Assembly: GCF_005049105.1 (NCBI RefSeq)
Contig: NZ_SUKA01000003.1
Coordinates: 620,001 to 684,000 of the forward strand
From: Sphingobacterium alkalisoli
GTDB lineage: Bacteria > Bacteroidota > Bacteroidia > Sphingobacteriales > Sphingobacteriaceae
Length of the DNA stretch: 64,000 nucleotides
Direction of reading: 5' to 3'
Every line of letters begins with the position of its first letter. The first letter of the stretch is position 1. Shown here in pieces: positions 9,266 through 19,088 of the stretch. Position numbers and translations under genes: made by a program. Below the pieces are notes generated by a model that saw only the letters and a program-made list of their open reading frames with translations, did no database searches and was not told the origin of the DNA.

Positions 9266-12265
9266 ATGAGGAAATTATCTACATTATTTCTGCTGTTCCT
9301 ATTCGCTGATATAGCATATGGGCAGACGACAGTCAGCGGAATAGTTAAAGACAGTCAGTCTTTAATTGTATTACCGGGGGTGACCGTCAACGTGAAGGGG
9401 AAGAACACTACGACGCAAACCGACGCGACCGGGAACTTCAGCATCACTGCTGAACCCACTGATGAATTGGTGTTCACCTTTATTGGTTATACACCACAGA
9501 CAATTGGGGTGGGCAATCAAACTCAAATAGACGTTTTTCTGGACGATGAAAGCCGTGCGTTGGATGAAATCGTTGTTATCGGCTATGGAACCGCTCAAAA
9601 AAGAGATCTAACGGGTTCGATCGCACAGGTGAAAGGTAGCGAGATTGTAGACCGTCCGGGTACAAATCCGGTAGCCAATTTGCAGGGTAAAGTTGCCGGT
9701 TTACAAGTGACAAACTCGGGAAGACCGGGACAAGAACCGGATATACGAATACGAGGTACAAATTCTATCAATGCGGTAAAGCCATTATATGTAGTGGATG
9801 GTTTATTGAACGACAACATTAACTTCCTGAATCCGGCCGATATCGAAAGTATCGAAGTGCTGAAGGATCCCTCCTCTTTGGCCATCTTTGGTGTTAGAGG
9901 TGCTAACGGCGTGATCGCCATTACGACTAAAAGAGCCAAGACTGGTGAGTTGAATTTTGAATTCAGCTCTCGTCTCGGTATTAAAAATGTCGGACGTCGA
10001 ATGGACATGCTGAACGCTGACCAATTTCGTGAACTCTATGATGAGCAGCGATTCAATCAGGGCGATTTTCCTTTCAACTATGATAATTGGCAAGCAAATA
10101 CCAATTGGCAGGACGAGATTTTCAGAAATGGAATCTTGAACTATAATAACCTAAGTGTAAGCGGCGCTACCGAACGAAATAGTTTCCGCATGGGGCTTGG
10201 ATATTCTGTTGACGAAGGTATTATTAACCATGAAAAACACAGTCAGATCACACTAAATCTTGCCGATGAGCTGAAGATTACCGATAATTTCCGCACTGGA
10301 ATTGTTTTCAACGGCTATCGCTCGCGACTACCACAAGAACGCGGTGTCTTTGGAGCTATTTTGGCTGCACCTATTGCGCCTACATATAATGAAGCATACG
10401 GTCTTTATCATGTCATGCCAGAGTTTCAACGGGCACAAGTTGGAAACCCCTTAATAGATATTGAGGAACGAAAAAACACCTATATTGGAAATAATTATCG
10501 AGCGGTGACCAATGTGTATGGAGAGGTCGATTTTCTATCCAATTTCACATTCAGATTGAACGTTTCTGCTGACTATGGTTTTAATCAGTTCCGCTCTTAT
10601 CAAGGACTTGTATCTGTTTACAATCCAGATGTCGCGGGTGATGATAAATCGGAAAGAATCGGAAATCTCTTGACTTCAGTAAGCCAAGAACAGAATAAAC
10701 ATTATAAATACCAGAGTGATTGGCTATTAAATTACAAGAATAGTTTTGGAAAGCACAACTTGACAGCTATGTTAGGGTATACAACTTACCTACAGGGCGT
10801 AGAAACTGTCACGGGGCGAAGGACTCAGGGTGAAGGTCTAGAAATTCCAAATGATCCGGATTACTGGTATCTTGATATTGGTGCTGGGGATACACATACT
10901 GGTGGTGGTGGTGGTTCGGAATACAGAACGATTTCCTACCTGGCAAGGGCTCTTTACAACTTTGACGGCCGATATTTGATAAATGCCTCTTTTCGAAAAG
11001 ATGGTAGCTCAGCATTCGCTAAAAAAGGAAAGCCATTTCAAGATTTTTTTGCAGTTGGAGGGGCATGGGTGGTAACCCAAGAGAGCTTTATGCAAGATCA
11101 AAATTTAATAAATAACCTGAAACTAAAAGGATCTTATGGAGCAATGGGCAACCAAAACGTAGGAGGGAATCGCTATCCGATGTGGCCTATATTAGTACCT
11201 GGAAATTCCGCAGTTTTTGGAGATCAGCTGATCCCGGCATATGGCCCTCAATACATCCCAGATGAAAATCTACATTGGGAGCAGGTGAAAAGTTGGGAAG
11301 CTGGATTTGAATTAGCTGCATTTAAAAACCGTCTAAATGTAGAAGCGATCTATTATAAAAAAAATACAGACGGTATACTCGTAACAGTACCGGGAATACT
11401 GGGCAGTATCCCAGGGCTTTCTAATCAGGGCAATATAGAAAACAAAGGACTTGAAGCTTCGGCAAGATGGAATCAAAGTATAGCGGACGATTGGAATATT
11501 TCCTTCGGAGGTAACATTACCACCGTCAAAAATAAAGTGATTTCATTGGCCAGTGAGGGCCACAGTATCTTAAGTGGATCTTCACGTACTACTGCGGGTT
11601 ATCCGATTGCTTATTTTTGGGGTTATGAGCACGACGGAATTTTCCAGACGCAAACAGAAATTGCCTCCGCTCCTACCAATGGCTTAGGTGGTGGGGCATT
11701 CTTACCAGGAGATGTGCGCTATAAAGATATAGACGGGAACGGAACAATTGATGTTAGCGATCGGACAATGATCGGTAATCCTACCCCCGACCTTTACTAT
11801 GGCATATCCTTATCCACTTCTTACAAGAACTTCGATTTGGGTTTGGAATTCCAGGGTTTATATGGCAACGAAATTATGCGAAATTGGAACCAAAACCAAT
11901 TTGCCACCTACAATTTCTTAACAGATAGATTAAACCGATGGAATGGTGTAGGAACAAGTAATTGGGAACCCATTGTACATGAAGGGCGGGCTAACAATAG
12001 GTTACCTTCTACCTATTACATTGAAGACGGTAGTTTCTTCCGTTTGCGGGATGTAACCTTGGCCTATACGTTTCCACAAGAAACGATTGGTAAAATCAGA
12101 CTAAAGAACCTTCGTGTATTTGCAAATGCGCAAAATGTATTCACACTTTCAAATAACTCAGGATTCACTCCCGAAATTGGAGGTAGTGCTATTTCATTTG
12201 GTGTGGACAATGGTACATATCCGGTACCCGCAATTTATACTCTAGGTCTAAACCTTAATTTTTAA
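9266..12265 (+). CDS. SusC-type TonB-dependent outer-membrane glycan importer
   Basis: The product has about 999 aa from the ATG at 9266. An upstream in-frame ATG at 9203 would add 21 hydrophilic residues before the signal peptide (MRKLSTLFLLFLF to AYGQ), so 9266 is preferred. After the signal come a carboxypeptidase-regulatory-like domain (about 20-105), a TonB-box-like segment (DEIVVIGYGT), the plug (YVVDGLLNDNINFLNPADIE, SLAIFGVRGANGVI) and a 22-stranded barrel ending ALYTLGLNL-like (IYTLGLNLNF). SusC proteins import oligosaccharides across the outer membrane with a SusD lid. The susD gene follows after 20 bases. The neighbouring GH144 and GH3 enzymes point to beta-1,2-glucooligosaccharides as cargo. 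Confidence 0.96.
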   Translation: MRKLSTLFLLFLFADIAYGQTTVSGIVKDSQSLIVLPGVTVNVKGKNTTTQTDATGNFSITAEPTDELVFTFIGYTPQTIGVGNQTQIDVFLDDESRALDEIVVIGYGTAQKRDLTGSIAQVKGSEIVDRPGTNPVANLQGKVAGLQVTNSGRPGQEPDIRIRGTNSINAVKPLYVVDGLLNDNINFLNPADIESIEVLKDPSSLAIFGVRGANGVIAITTKRAKTGELNFEFSSRLGIKNVGRRMDMLNADQFRELYDEQRFNQGDFPFNYDNWQANTNWQDEIFRNGILNYNNLSVSGATERNSFRMGLGYSVDEGIINHEKHSQITLNLADELKITDNFRTGIVFNGYRSRLPQERGVFGAILAAPIAPTYNEAYGLYHVMPEFQRAQVGNPLIDIEERKNTYIGNNYRAVTNVYGEVDFLSNFTFRLNVSADYGFNQFRSYQGLVSVYNPDVAGDDKSERIGNLLTSVSQEQNKHYKYQSDWLLNYKNSFGKHNLTAMLGYTTYLQGVETVTGRRTQGEGLEIPNDPDYWYLDIGAGDTHTGGGGGSEYRTISYLARALYNFDGRYLINASFRKDGSSAFAKKGKPFQDFFAVGGAWVVTQESFMQDQNLINNLKLKGSYGAMGNQNVGGNRYPMWPILVPGNSAVFGDQLIPAYGPQYIPDENLHWEQVKSWEAGFELAAFKNRLNVEAIYYKKNTDGILVTVPGILGSIPGLSNQGNIENKGLEASARWNQSIADDWNISFGGNITTVKNKVISLASEGHSILSGSSRTTAGYPIAYFWGYEHDGIFQTQTEIASAPTNGLGGGAFLPGDVRYKDIDGNGTIDVSDRTMIGNPTPDLYYGISLSTSYKNFDLGLEFQGLYGNEIMRNWNQNQFATYNFLTDRLNRWNGVGTSNWEPIVHEGRANNRLPSTYYIEDGSFFRLRDVTLAYTFPQETIGKIRLKNLRVFANAQNVFTLSNNSGFTPEIGGSAISFGVDNGTYPVPAIYTLGLNLNF

Positions 12266-12285
12266 CCAATTAGCAAGATACAGAT

Positions 12286-13779
12286 ATGAAAACAAAAAAT
12301 AACGCGATACTCCTGATAGCTTTATGCTTAGTTGGGATAACTCTATTAAATAGCTGTGGCAAGGAGTGGTTAGATATAAAGCCGAAAGGTCGGTTTACAG
12401 AAGAGGATTTGCCTTCAGGATCTCTAGAGGGACAAGTATTTGCTGCCTATGCAGGCTTACGGAGCGAGGCAACCAGCGGACTCCCCTATGTAGCGGTACA
12501 TAATATACGCTCCGATGATGTGCATCTAGGAAGTAACTCAGGAGACTACGCTTCGGCCGGTCCCATATACGATGATTTTAATTATCCTTTGTCGCACTGG
12601 TTAACAAATAGCTATTGGACGGGCCATTATGCGTTGATAAATTCGGCAAATAATGTTATCGCTGCAGTTGATTCGTTAGGAACATTGGAAGAAGCAACAT
12701 TAGTTAATATCGGAGAAGCAAAGTTTCTTCGAGGATGGGCCTATTTCAACTTAGTACGCACCTTTGGAGAAGTGCCACTAATTGATTTCCGTATTGTCGA
12801 TCAAGCTTCCGCAAATAAACCGAAATCTACGATCGCTGAGATTTATCAGCTGATTGACGCCGACCTGCAGGAGGCTGTCTCAGTACTCCCTGAAACTTGG
12901 CCAAATCATCCAGGACGATTAACACGTGGAGCAGCTTTAGCGGTACAGACAAAAACTTTTATGGCAAGGCAACGTTTCTCGGAGGCGCTCGCATCGGCTA
13001 ACGCCGTCATCAATTCAGGAATATACGATCTTAGCGTACCTTACAATATGATCTTTAGAGAGGAAAGTGAAAACAGTAAAGAGTCCATATTTGAGATACA
13101 GGCACTCGCTGATGGAGTTCAGAATTTTGGTGTCACTTATGCTAGCAGACAAGGAGTAAGAGGATCTGGTCAGTGGGATCTCGGTTGGGGGTGGAATATT
13201 CCACATCAAAGAATGCTAGATGCCTTTGAGGAGGGAGATCCGCGTAAGGATGTCACTGTATTATATAGTGGACAACGTAATGAACCTTACGGGGAAGTAC
13301 TACCTGCAGATCTACCCCGTGCTTACTGGAATAAAAAAGTATATACGAATCCAAACTTACGCGTACAATACGGCAGTAGGTATGGCAACTGGTTTAATGT
13401 GCGCATTATTCGTTATTCGGATATTGTCTTATTGGCTGCAGAAGCAGCAAATGAAGTGGGTGGCGAGGCGAATATAGACTTAGCGCTGGAATATTTGGAA
13501 CAGGTGAGAGGACGGGCAAGAGGAACAAACAGTTTAGTACTACCAACTGTAACTACGCGAAACCAAGCGGAACTGCGAGAAGCGATACGCCATGAACGCC
13601 AAGTAGAATTGGGTATGGAAAATGAACGCTTCTTTGATCTGGTACGTTGGGGTATCGACGTAGAAACCATGCATGCCGCCGGTCATATCAATTATCAAGT
13701 ACGAAACCGCTTCTTCCCCATTCCGCAACCGGAAATTGATCGATCAGATGGTATTTTGATTCAAAATCCTAACTATTAA
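12286..13779 (+). CDS. SusD/RagB-type surface glycan-binding lipoprotein
   Basis: This 497-aa lipoprotein has a hydrophobic leader and lipobox LNSC (Cys24), followed by KEWLDIKPKG, typical of SusD mature N-termini. TPR-like segments in the first half (EAKFLRGWAYFNLVRTFG is a hallmark) and a C-terminal SusD_RagB domain with RHERQVELGMENERFFDLVR are clear. It should bind the glycan at the cell surface and gate the SusC channel. It lies 20 bases after susC and 24 bases before the DUF4886 gene, in one operon. Confidence 0.96.
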   Translation: MKTKNNAILLIALCLVGITLLNSCGKEWLDIKPKGRFTEEDLPSGSLEGQVFAAYAGLRSEATSGLPYVAVHNIRSDDVHLGSNSGDYASAGPIYDDFNYPLSHWLTNSYWTGHYALINSANNVIAAVDSLGTLEEATLVNIGEAKFLRGWAYFNLVRTFGEVPLIDFRIVDQASANKPKSTIAEIYQLIDADLQEAVSVLPETWPNHPGRLTRGAALAVQTKTFMARQRFSEALASANAVINSGIYDLSVPYNMIFREESENSKESIFEIQALADGVQNFGVTYASRQGVRGSGQWDLGWGWNIPHQRMLDAFEEGDPRKDVTVLYSGQRNEPYGEVLPADLPRAYWNKKVYTNPNLRVQYGSRYGNWFNVRIIRYSDIVLLAAEAANEVGGEANIDLALEYLEQVRGRARGTNSLVLPTVTTRNQAELREAIRHERQVELGMENERFFDLVRWGIDVETMHAAGHINYQVRNRFFPIPQPEIDRSDGILIQNPNY

Positions 13780-13803
13780 TAACACTGAATAAAGAATAAA
13801 AAG

Positions 13804-15294
13804 ATGAAAAAACACATATATCTAGCTTTAGTTTTGCTTATCTGCAGTATTGGCGGAATAGCACTTAGCTCGTCGTGCCAAAAAATGGAACGGCCAGAAA
13901 TGAATATTATACCAGATCCAGCTGATGATGGTACCATACGCGTGTTGACAATCGGCAACAGCTTCTCGGAAGACGCAGTTGAGAACTACCTTTATGACCT
14001 TGCTAAAGCTGAGGATGTTCCCATCGTGATTGGAAACCTCTATATCGGTGGTGCAACACTAGCTCAACACCAAAAAAATGTTGAAGAAAATAACGGGGCG
14101 TATAGTTTCCGTAAGATCGACCGTGATGGAAATAAAACCACTGTGGCAAGTACCTCCATCGCAACTGCATTGACGAGCGAACGATGGACGCACATCAGTT
14201 TCCAGCAAGAGAGTTCTAACTCGGGAATGTATGATAGCTGGGTAGAGCCCTTGCCTATCGTATATGATTATGTCGCTGCCAGAGCCACAAAGAATAATCC
14301 TGATGTTAAGTTCCTATTACATCAAACCTGGGCTTACGCACAGAATTCAACACACACCGGGTTTGCAAACTATGGCAACAACCAAATGGACATGTATGAG
14401 GCAATCATAGATGCCGTAAACCGCGCTAAAGAACTTGTCGCTATTGATCTTGTTGTGCCTGCCGGAACGGCTATCCAGAATGGAAGAACGTCGGTGGTAG
14501 AAGATAATTTTACACGCGATGGATACCATTTAAATTTGTCTATAGGTCGGTATACGGCAGCATGCACCTGGTTTGAGGCGTTGACCGGCAAGAGCCCAAT
14601 CGGAAATTCATTTAAACCGACGGGAATGTCTGATTTTGAAGCCGAAATAGCACAAAATGCAGCACACACGGCTATTGCAAAGCCATTAGAGGTAACACCT
14701 ATGACCGACTTTCAAGGTGGTAACTCTGGTCCATTGGAAAGTGCTGTATTGCTGGATTTCGGAAATAACCTGGCATCGGAAAACTGGAACCATATCAATT
14801 CATTTTTAGCAGGAACGCGTATCAACTTAAAAGACAGCTTGGGCTCTTATGTTGGAATCGCGCTGGAAATAACGGAACGTTTTAATAGCGTAAATACAAA
14901 TGGACCAGAATCTTCTGAAGCATTTGACAATATGCCATCAAATGTATCCAAATATTCATATTTCGGAAATTCTAAAGGCCCCTTCAACGGCATAACTGTT
15001 CTGAAAAGCGTATTCGACATATCCGGACTTGATCCAAACTTGACCTACAACTTATGCTTCTTTGGGTCTAGAGGAGGCGTATCAGACAATCGAGAAACAA
15101 AATATACTTCTAAAGGCACCAATGAGGTTAGCGTAAGTCTGAATACTTCTAATAACGTCAGTAATAAAGTGTGTGCTAACGGAATAACACCGAATGCGGA
15201 AGGAACTATAACAGTTACGGTCACGTCGGGTGAAAACAACACAAATGGATCTGGCTTTTATTATTTATCGGCTGCAAGACTAACATCGAATTAA
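13804..15294 (+). CDS. DUF4886 (SGNH-hydrolase-like) lipoprotein with an extra C-terminal beta domain
   Basis: The protein is 496 aa with a leader ending SSSC (Cys25), a marginal lipobox. Residues 45-300 match DUF4886, a branch of the SGNH hydrolases: the block I serine lies in IGNSFSED (Ser53), a glycine block in LYIGGATL, and the Asp-x-x-His pair in DGYHLN (Asp239/His242). Esterases of this fold remove acyl groups from sugars. Residues about 310-496 form a separate beta-rich domain (LLDFGNN start, FYYLSAARL end) that resembles C-terminal modules found on Bacteroidota SGNH proteins but that I cannot name. Its place directly after susD suggests a role on the same glycan, for example removing a substituent or binding it. 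The substrate is unknown. Confidence 0.75.
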   Translation: MKKHIYLALVLLICSIGGIALSSSCQKMERPEMNIIPDPADDGTIRVLTIGNSFSEDAVENYLYDLAKAEDVPIVIGNLYIGGATLAQHQKNVEENNGAYSFRKIDRDGNKTTVASTSIATALTSERWTHISFQQESSNSGMYDSWVEPLPIVYDYVAARATKNNPDVKFLLHQTWAYAQNSTHTGFANYGNNQMDMYEAIIDAVNRAKELVAIDLVVPAGTAIQNGRTSVVEDNFTRDGYHLNLSIGRYTAACTWFEALTGKSPIGNSFKPTGMSDFEAEIAQNAAHTAIAKPLEVTPMTDFQGGNSGPLESAVLLDFGNNLASENWNHINSFLAGTRINLKDSLGSYVGIALEITERFNSVNTNGPESSEAFDNMPSNVSKYSYFGNSKGPFNGITVLKSVFDISGLDPNLTYNLCFFGSRGGVSDNRETKYTSKGTNEVSVSLNTSNNVSNKVCANGITPNAEGTITVTVTSGENNTNGSGFYYLSAARLTSN

Positions 15295-15302
15295 TCTCAT
15301 TC

Positions 15303-15324
15303 TGGCCTTCCTTAGGGAAGGCCA
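15303..15324 (+). terminator. Hairpin between the DUF4886 and GH144 genes
   Basis: The inverted repeat TGGCCTTCC-TTAG-GGAAGGCCA (9-bp stem, 4-base loop) starts 8 bases after the DUF4886 stop and is followed only by TTTAAC, not a long T-run. It may partly terminate transcription or protect an mRNA 3' end, lowering expression of the downstream glycosidases relative to susCD. Confidence 0.6.
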
Positions 15325-15339
15325 TTTAACAATATATCT

Positions 15340-16686
15340 ATGCTAATACATCGTTTTATATTTTTTTTATGCTGTTTACCATTTTTTGCATGTGTTAACA
15401 AACCAACGGAAAACAAAACGAATGATCGTAAACTCTCCGACGATTCGCTACTGACCTTAATCCAACAACAAACTTTTCAATATTTTTGGGAAGGTGCCGA
15501 ACCGAACTCGGGTCTGGCGCGAGAGCGTATACATATAGACGGCGAATACCCCCAAAATGATCAAAACGTCATCACTATAGGCGGTAGTGGTTTTGGAATC
15601 ATGTCATTGCTTGTGGGCATTGAAAACAGGTATATTAGCACTACGGAAGGGCAAGAAAGATTAGCACACATCGTAGGATATTTGGGGAAAATAGAAAGGT
15701 TTCATGGCGTATGGTCACATTGGTATTTTGGCGATACGGGTAAACCGAAAGCATTCAGCCAAAATGATGATGGTGGCGACCTTGTTGAAACTGCTTTTAT
15801 GGCGCAAGCACTAATCTGTGTAAGGGAATATTACAAAGATGGCACGCAGGATCAACAACGGATTGCACAAAAAGCAGATCAACTATGGAAAGACATTAAT
15901 TGGGATTTCTACCGTAATGGTAAGGATGTGCTATTTTGGCATTGGAGTCCAAAATATGCGTGGGGCATGAATCATGCTATACAGGGATACGATGAAGGGT
16001 TGATAACGTATATTCTTGCCGCTTCTTCTCCTACTCATCCTATTCCGGCATCGACCTACCACAAGGGGTGGGCAAGGGATGGTCAAATATCGTCTACTAT
16101 CAGCAAATACGAGATTCCCACCATATTGAAACACAATTCGAAAACCGGCGAGGTCGGTCCTCTTTTTTGGCAGCATTACTCCTACTTGGGATTAAGTCCT
16201 AAAGGACTAAAAGACAAATATGCTAATTATTGGGATGCGGCAGTGAACCATACCAAAATCCATATTGAACATGCGAAGAAAAATCCGAAACAATATGTGG
16301 GATATGGAACTGATAAAGGCTGGGGACTTACGGCTAGCTATTCGGTAAAAGGCTATAACGCGCACCACCCCGATAATGATCACGGCGTTATATCACCAAC
16401 CGCCGCCCTTTCTTCTATTGCATATACACCAAAAGAAAGCATATCCTTCGCACAGTACCTTTATCAGCACTTGGGCGACAAAGTTTGGGGGAAATATGGT
16501 TTCTATGACGCATATAGCGAGACCGAAAACTGGTTTCCGCAGCGATACCTAGCAATCGATCAAGGCCCTATCGTGGTGATGATCGAAAACTATCGATCTG
16601 GATTGATATGGAATTTGTTTATGAATGCCCCAGAGATACAGGCTGGATTAAAAAAACTGGATTTTGAGAGTCCGTATTTGAAGTAG
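15340..16686 (+). CDS. GH144 endo-beta-1,2-glucanase (glycoamylase-fold lipoprotein)
   Basis: The protein is 448 aa with a short leader and lipobox-like FFAC (Cys18). The body is an (alpha/alpha)6 glycoamylase-type domain: QQTFQYFWEGAEPNSGLARER at the start, GGSGFGIMSL, and a WHWSPKYAWGMNHAIQGYDE segment. Asp143, Asp147 and Glu150 (DDGGDLVE) with Glu219 (GYDEGL) show the same spacing as the acidic residues I recall as important in the Chitinophaga pinensis endo-beta-1,2-glucanase that founded GH144. The expected reaction is endo-cleavage of beta-1,2-glucan to sophoro-oligosaccharides at the surface or in the periplasm. The GH3 beta-glucosidase gene follows, which supports the substrate. Other members of the broader glycoamylase family have other specificities. 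Confidence 0.82.
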   Translation: MLIHRFIFFLCCLPFFACVNKPTENKTNDRKLSDDSLLTLIQQQTFQYFWEGAEPNSGLARERIHIDGEYPQNDQNVITIGGSGFGIMSLLVGIENRYISTTEGQERLAHIVGYLGKIERFHGVWSHWYFGDTGKPKAFSQNDDGGDLVETAFMAQALICVREYYKDGTQDQQRIAQKADQLWKDINWDFYRNGKDVLFWHWSPKYAWGMNHAIQGYDEGLITYILAASSPTHPIPASTYHKGWARDGQISSTISKYEIPTILKHNSKTGEVGPLFWQHYSYLGLSPKGLKDKYANYWDAAVNHTKIHIEHAKKNPKQYVGYGTDKGWGLTASYSVKGYNAHHPDNDHGVISPTAALSSIAYTPKESISFAQYLYQHLGDKVWGKYGFYDAYSETENWFPQRYLAIDQGPIVVMIENYRSGLIWNLFMNAPEIQAGLKKLDFESPYLK

Positions 16687-16777
16687 TAATTGCCTCGAAG
16701 CGCTTTAGAATATATTAATGATAACCGAGCTTGCCCGCCTCACAGCGAGCAAGAAAGCTCAAGTAGTACTTAGACAG

Positions 16778-19051
16778 ATGAAAATCACAATTGCAGGATT
16801 GCTTATAAGCTTAGTTCAGCTTGGATCCATATATGCTCAGGATCGCAAGATGGATCATTTTATAACGAATTTAATGGGTAAGATGACCGTCGAAGAAAAG
16901 ATTGGCCAGTTAAATCTGGTAACGGGTGGCGAGGCAGTGACCGGATCAGCCGTCTCGACAGGGGTCGAATCTAAAATCAAAGAAGGAAACATCGGCGGTA
17001 TTTTCAGCATGTCTTCGCCAGCAAAAATTCGACAAGCGCAAGAACTCGCCGTGAAGCATTCCCGGCTGGGCATACCTATCATTTTTGGCATGGATGTGAT
17101 CCATGGATACAAGACCATGTTTCCAATTCCGCTGGGACTGGCGGCTACCTGGGATATGGAACTAATCCGTGAATCGGCGCGCATAGCGGCAGTAGAGGCT
17201 ACAGCAGATGGTCTAAATTGGACCTTTTCTCCGATGGTTGATATTTCCCGGGATCCGCGTTGGGGACGAATTTCTGAAGGTAGTGGTGAGGATACCTATT
17301 TAAGTTCAAGAATAGCGACGGAGATGGTAAAGGGCTATCAAGGTGCTAATTTAGATGCACACAATACATTGATGGCCTGTGTAAAGCATTTCGCTTTATA
17401 TGGTGCTGCCGAGGGTGGACGTGACTACCACACCACGGATATGAGTTTACATCGTATGTATAACGAATACCTGCCACCTTATAAAGCGGCAATCGATGCT
17501 GGTGCAGGAACGGTCATGACTTCTTTCAATGACATCAATGGTGTGCCTGCTACGGCAAACAGGTGGTTAATGACAGATCTGCTGAGAAAACAATGGGGAT
17601 TTAAGGGGATGGTCGTCACGGATTACACCGCCATTAACGAGTTGATCGACCATGGCCTCGGCGATCTCCAAACCGTATCGGCTTTGTCTCTAAAGGCTGG
17701 CGTACATATGGATATGGTAGGTGAAGGATTCTTATCTACGTTAAAAAAGTCATTAGAAGAAGGAAAAGTAACGCGAGCTGAGATTGACGAAGCTTGTCGC
17801 TTGATACTCGAGGCTAAATATAAGTTAGGTCTTTTTGATGACCCTTTTCGCTATTGCAGCGATGAACGCGCAAAAAACAACATACTAACAAAAGATCATT
17901 TGGCCAAAGCACGTGAAGCCGCGGCAAAATCATTTGTATTGCTTAAAAATGACAACAATCTACTACCTTTAAAAAAGCAAGGAACTGTCGCTGTTATTGG
18001 TCCGCTTGCAAACAGTGGAGCGAATATGCCAGGAACATGGAGTGTAAGCGCAGACTTAGCAAATACGCAATCGCTTGTAGACGGCATGAAAGATGCCTTG
18101 GGAAACAAGGTCAAGATTATGACCCATTTAGGAAGCAATCTAGTAGCAGATGCTGCTTATCAAGAGCGGGCTACCATGTTTGGCCGAACTATCCCACGGG
18201 ATGAAAGACCCGAGCAGGAGATCATTAGCGAGGCTATCCGTGTAGCTGAGGATGCAGATGTTATCGTCGCGGCGCTGGGTGAAGGATCGGAGATGTCGGG
18301 TGAAAGTTCGAGTAGAACAGATTTGAATATCCCCGCCACTCAACGACGCTTGCTAGAAGCCTTATTAAAGACCGGTAAACCTGTTGTATTGGTACTTTTT
18401 GCAGGGCGACCTTTAACATTAACTTGGGAAGATAAACATGTTCCGGCTATATTAAACGTGTGGTTTGGGGGAACAGAAACCGGCAAAGCTGTTGCTGATG
18501 TACTTTTCGGTGATATCACTCCCTCTGGAAAGCTACCGGCTACCTTTCCGCAGAACGTAGGACAAATCCCATTATATTATAGTGCTAAAAACACGGGACG
18601 TCCGCTCGCGGAGGGTACTTGGTTTCAAAAGTTTCGTTCGAATTATCTGGATGTAACCAATGAACCGCTTTACCCATTCGGCTATGGTCTAAGTTATACA
18701 ACATTCGAATATGGTGATATTAAATTGGACAAGAAGTCCATCGCTGCGGGACAACATATCCAAGCGGATATCACCGTTACCAATACCGGTAATTATGACG
18801 GCGAGGAAATCGTGCAATTATACATCAGGGATTTAGTTGGGTCGGTAACTCGCCCGGTAAAGGAGCTGAAGGCTTTTGAAAAAATATCGTTGAAGAAGGG
18901 AGAAAGTAGAACCGTCTCCTTCACAATATCAGAGGACGATCTAAAGTTTTATAATCAGGAACTTAAGTTTACGGCCGAGCCTGGGGATTTTACGCTATTC
19001 ATCGGTCCCGATTCCAAAAACACCAAAGAGATTGATTTCAAACTCTTATAA
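16778..19051 (+). CDS. GH3 beta-glucosidase, periplasmic
   Basis: The product is about 757 aa from the ATG at 16778, which begins a signal peptide (MKITIAGLLISLV to IYAQ). An ATG at 16718 would put 20 charged residues before it and is less likely. It has the three GH3 domains: a TIM barrel with RWGRISEGSGED, KHFALYGAAEGGRDYHTT and the nucleophile Asp282 in VVTDYTA; the alpha/beta sandwich with SGESSSRTDL; and a fibronectin III-like C-terminal domain after PFGYGLSYTTF. It should release glucose from the non-reducing end of oligosaccharides. Following GH144 in the same direction, it most likely acts on sophoro-oligosaccharides. The specificity is inferred from context. Confidence 0.92.
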   Translation: MKITIAGLLISLVQLGSIYAQDRKMDHFITNLMGKMTVEEKIGQLNLVTGGEAVTGSAVSTGVESKIKEGNIGGIFSMSSPAKIRQAQELAVKHSRLGIPIIFGMDVIHGYKTMFPIPLGLAATWDMELIRESARIAAVEATADGLNWTFSPMVDISRDPRWGRISEGSGEDTYLSSRIATEMVKGYQGANLDAHNTLMACVKHFALYGAAEGGRDYHTTDMSLHRMYNEYLPPYKAAIDAGAGTVMTSFNDINGVPATANRWLMTDLLRKQWGFKGMVVTDYTAINELIDHGLGDLQTVSALSLKAGVHMDMVGEGFLSTLKKSLEEGKVTRAEIDEACRLILEAKYKLGLFDDPFRYCSDERAKNNILTKDHLAKAREAAAKSFVLLKNDNNLLPLKKQGTVAVIGPLANSGANMPGTWSVSADLANTQSLVDGMKDALGNKVKIMTHLGSNLVADAAYQERATMFGRTIPRDERPEQEIISEAIRVAEDADVIVAALGEGSEMSGESSSRTDLNIPATQRRLLEALLKTGKPVVLVLFAGRPLTLTWEDKHVPAILNVWFGGTETGKAVADVLFGDITPSGKLPATFPQNVGQIPLYYSAKNTGRPLAEGTWFQKFRSNYLDVTNEPLYPFGYGLSYTTFEYGDIKLDKKSIAAGQHIQADITVTNTGNYDGEEIVQLYIRDLVGSVTRPVKELKAFEKISLKKGESRTVSFTISEDDLKFYNQELKFTAEPGDFTLFIGPDSKNTKEIDFKLL

Positions 19052-19055
19052 ATAG

Positions 19056-19088
19056 ATAGAACGGGAGGCGCTAGGCCTCCCGTTCTAT
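19056..19088. terminator. Bidirectional terminator between the GH3 gene and lysA
   Basis: There is a perfect 14-bp stem, ATAGAACGGGAGGC at 19056-19069 pairing with 19075-19088, and a 5-base loop. It begins 5 bases after the GH3 stop codon and includes the stop codon of the convergent lysA gene, so it can serve both. Confidence 0.85.

Noticed and set aside
9595..10008. 137-codon minus-strand frame within susC
   Set aside because: It is antisense to the highly conserved plug domain; the composition reflects susC codon use.
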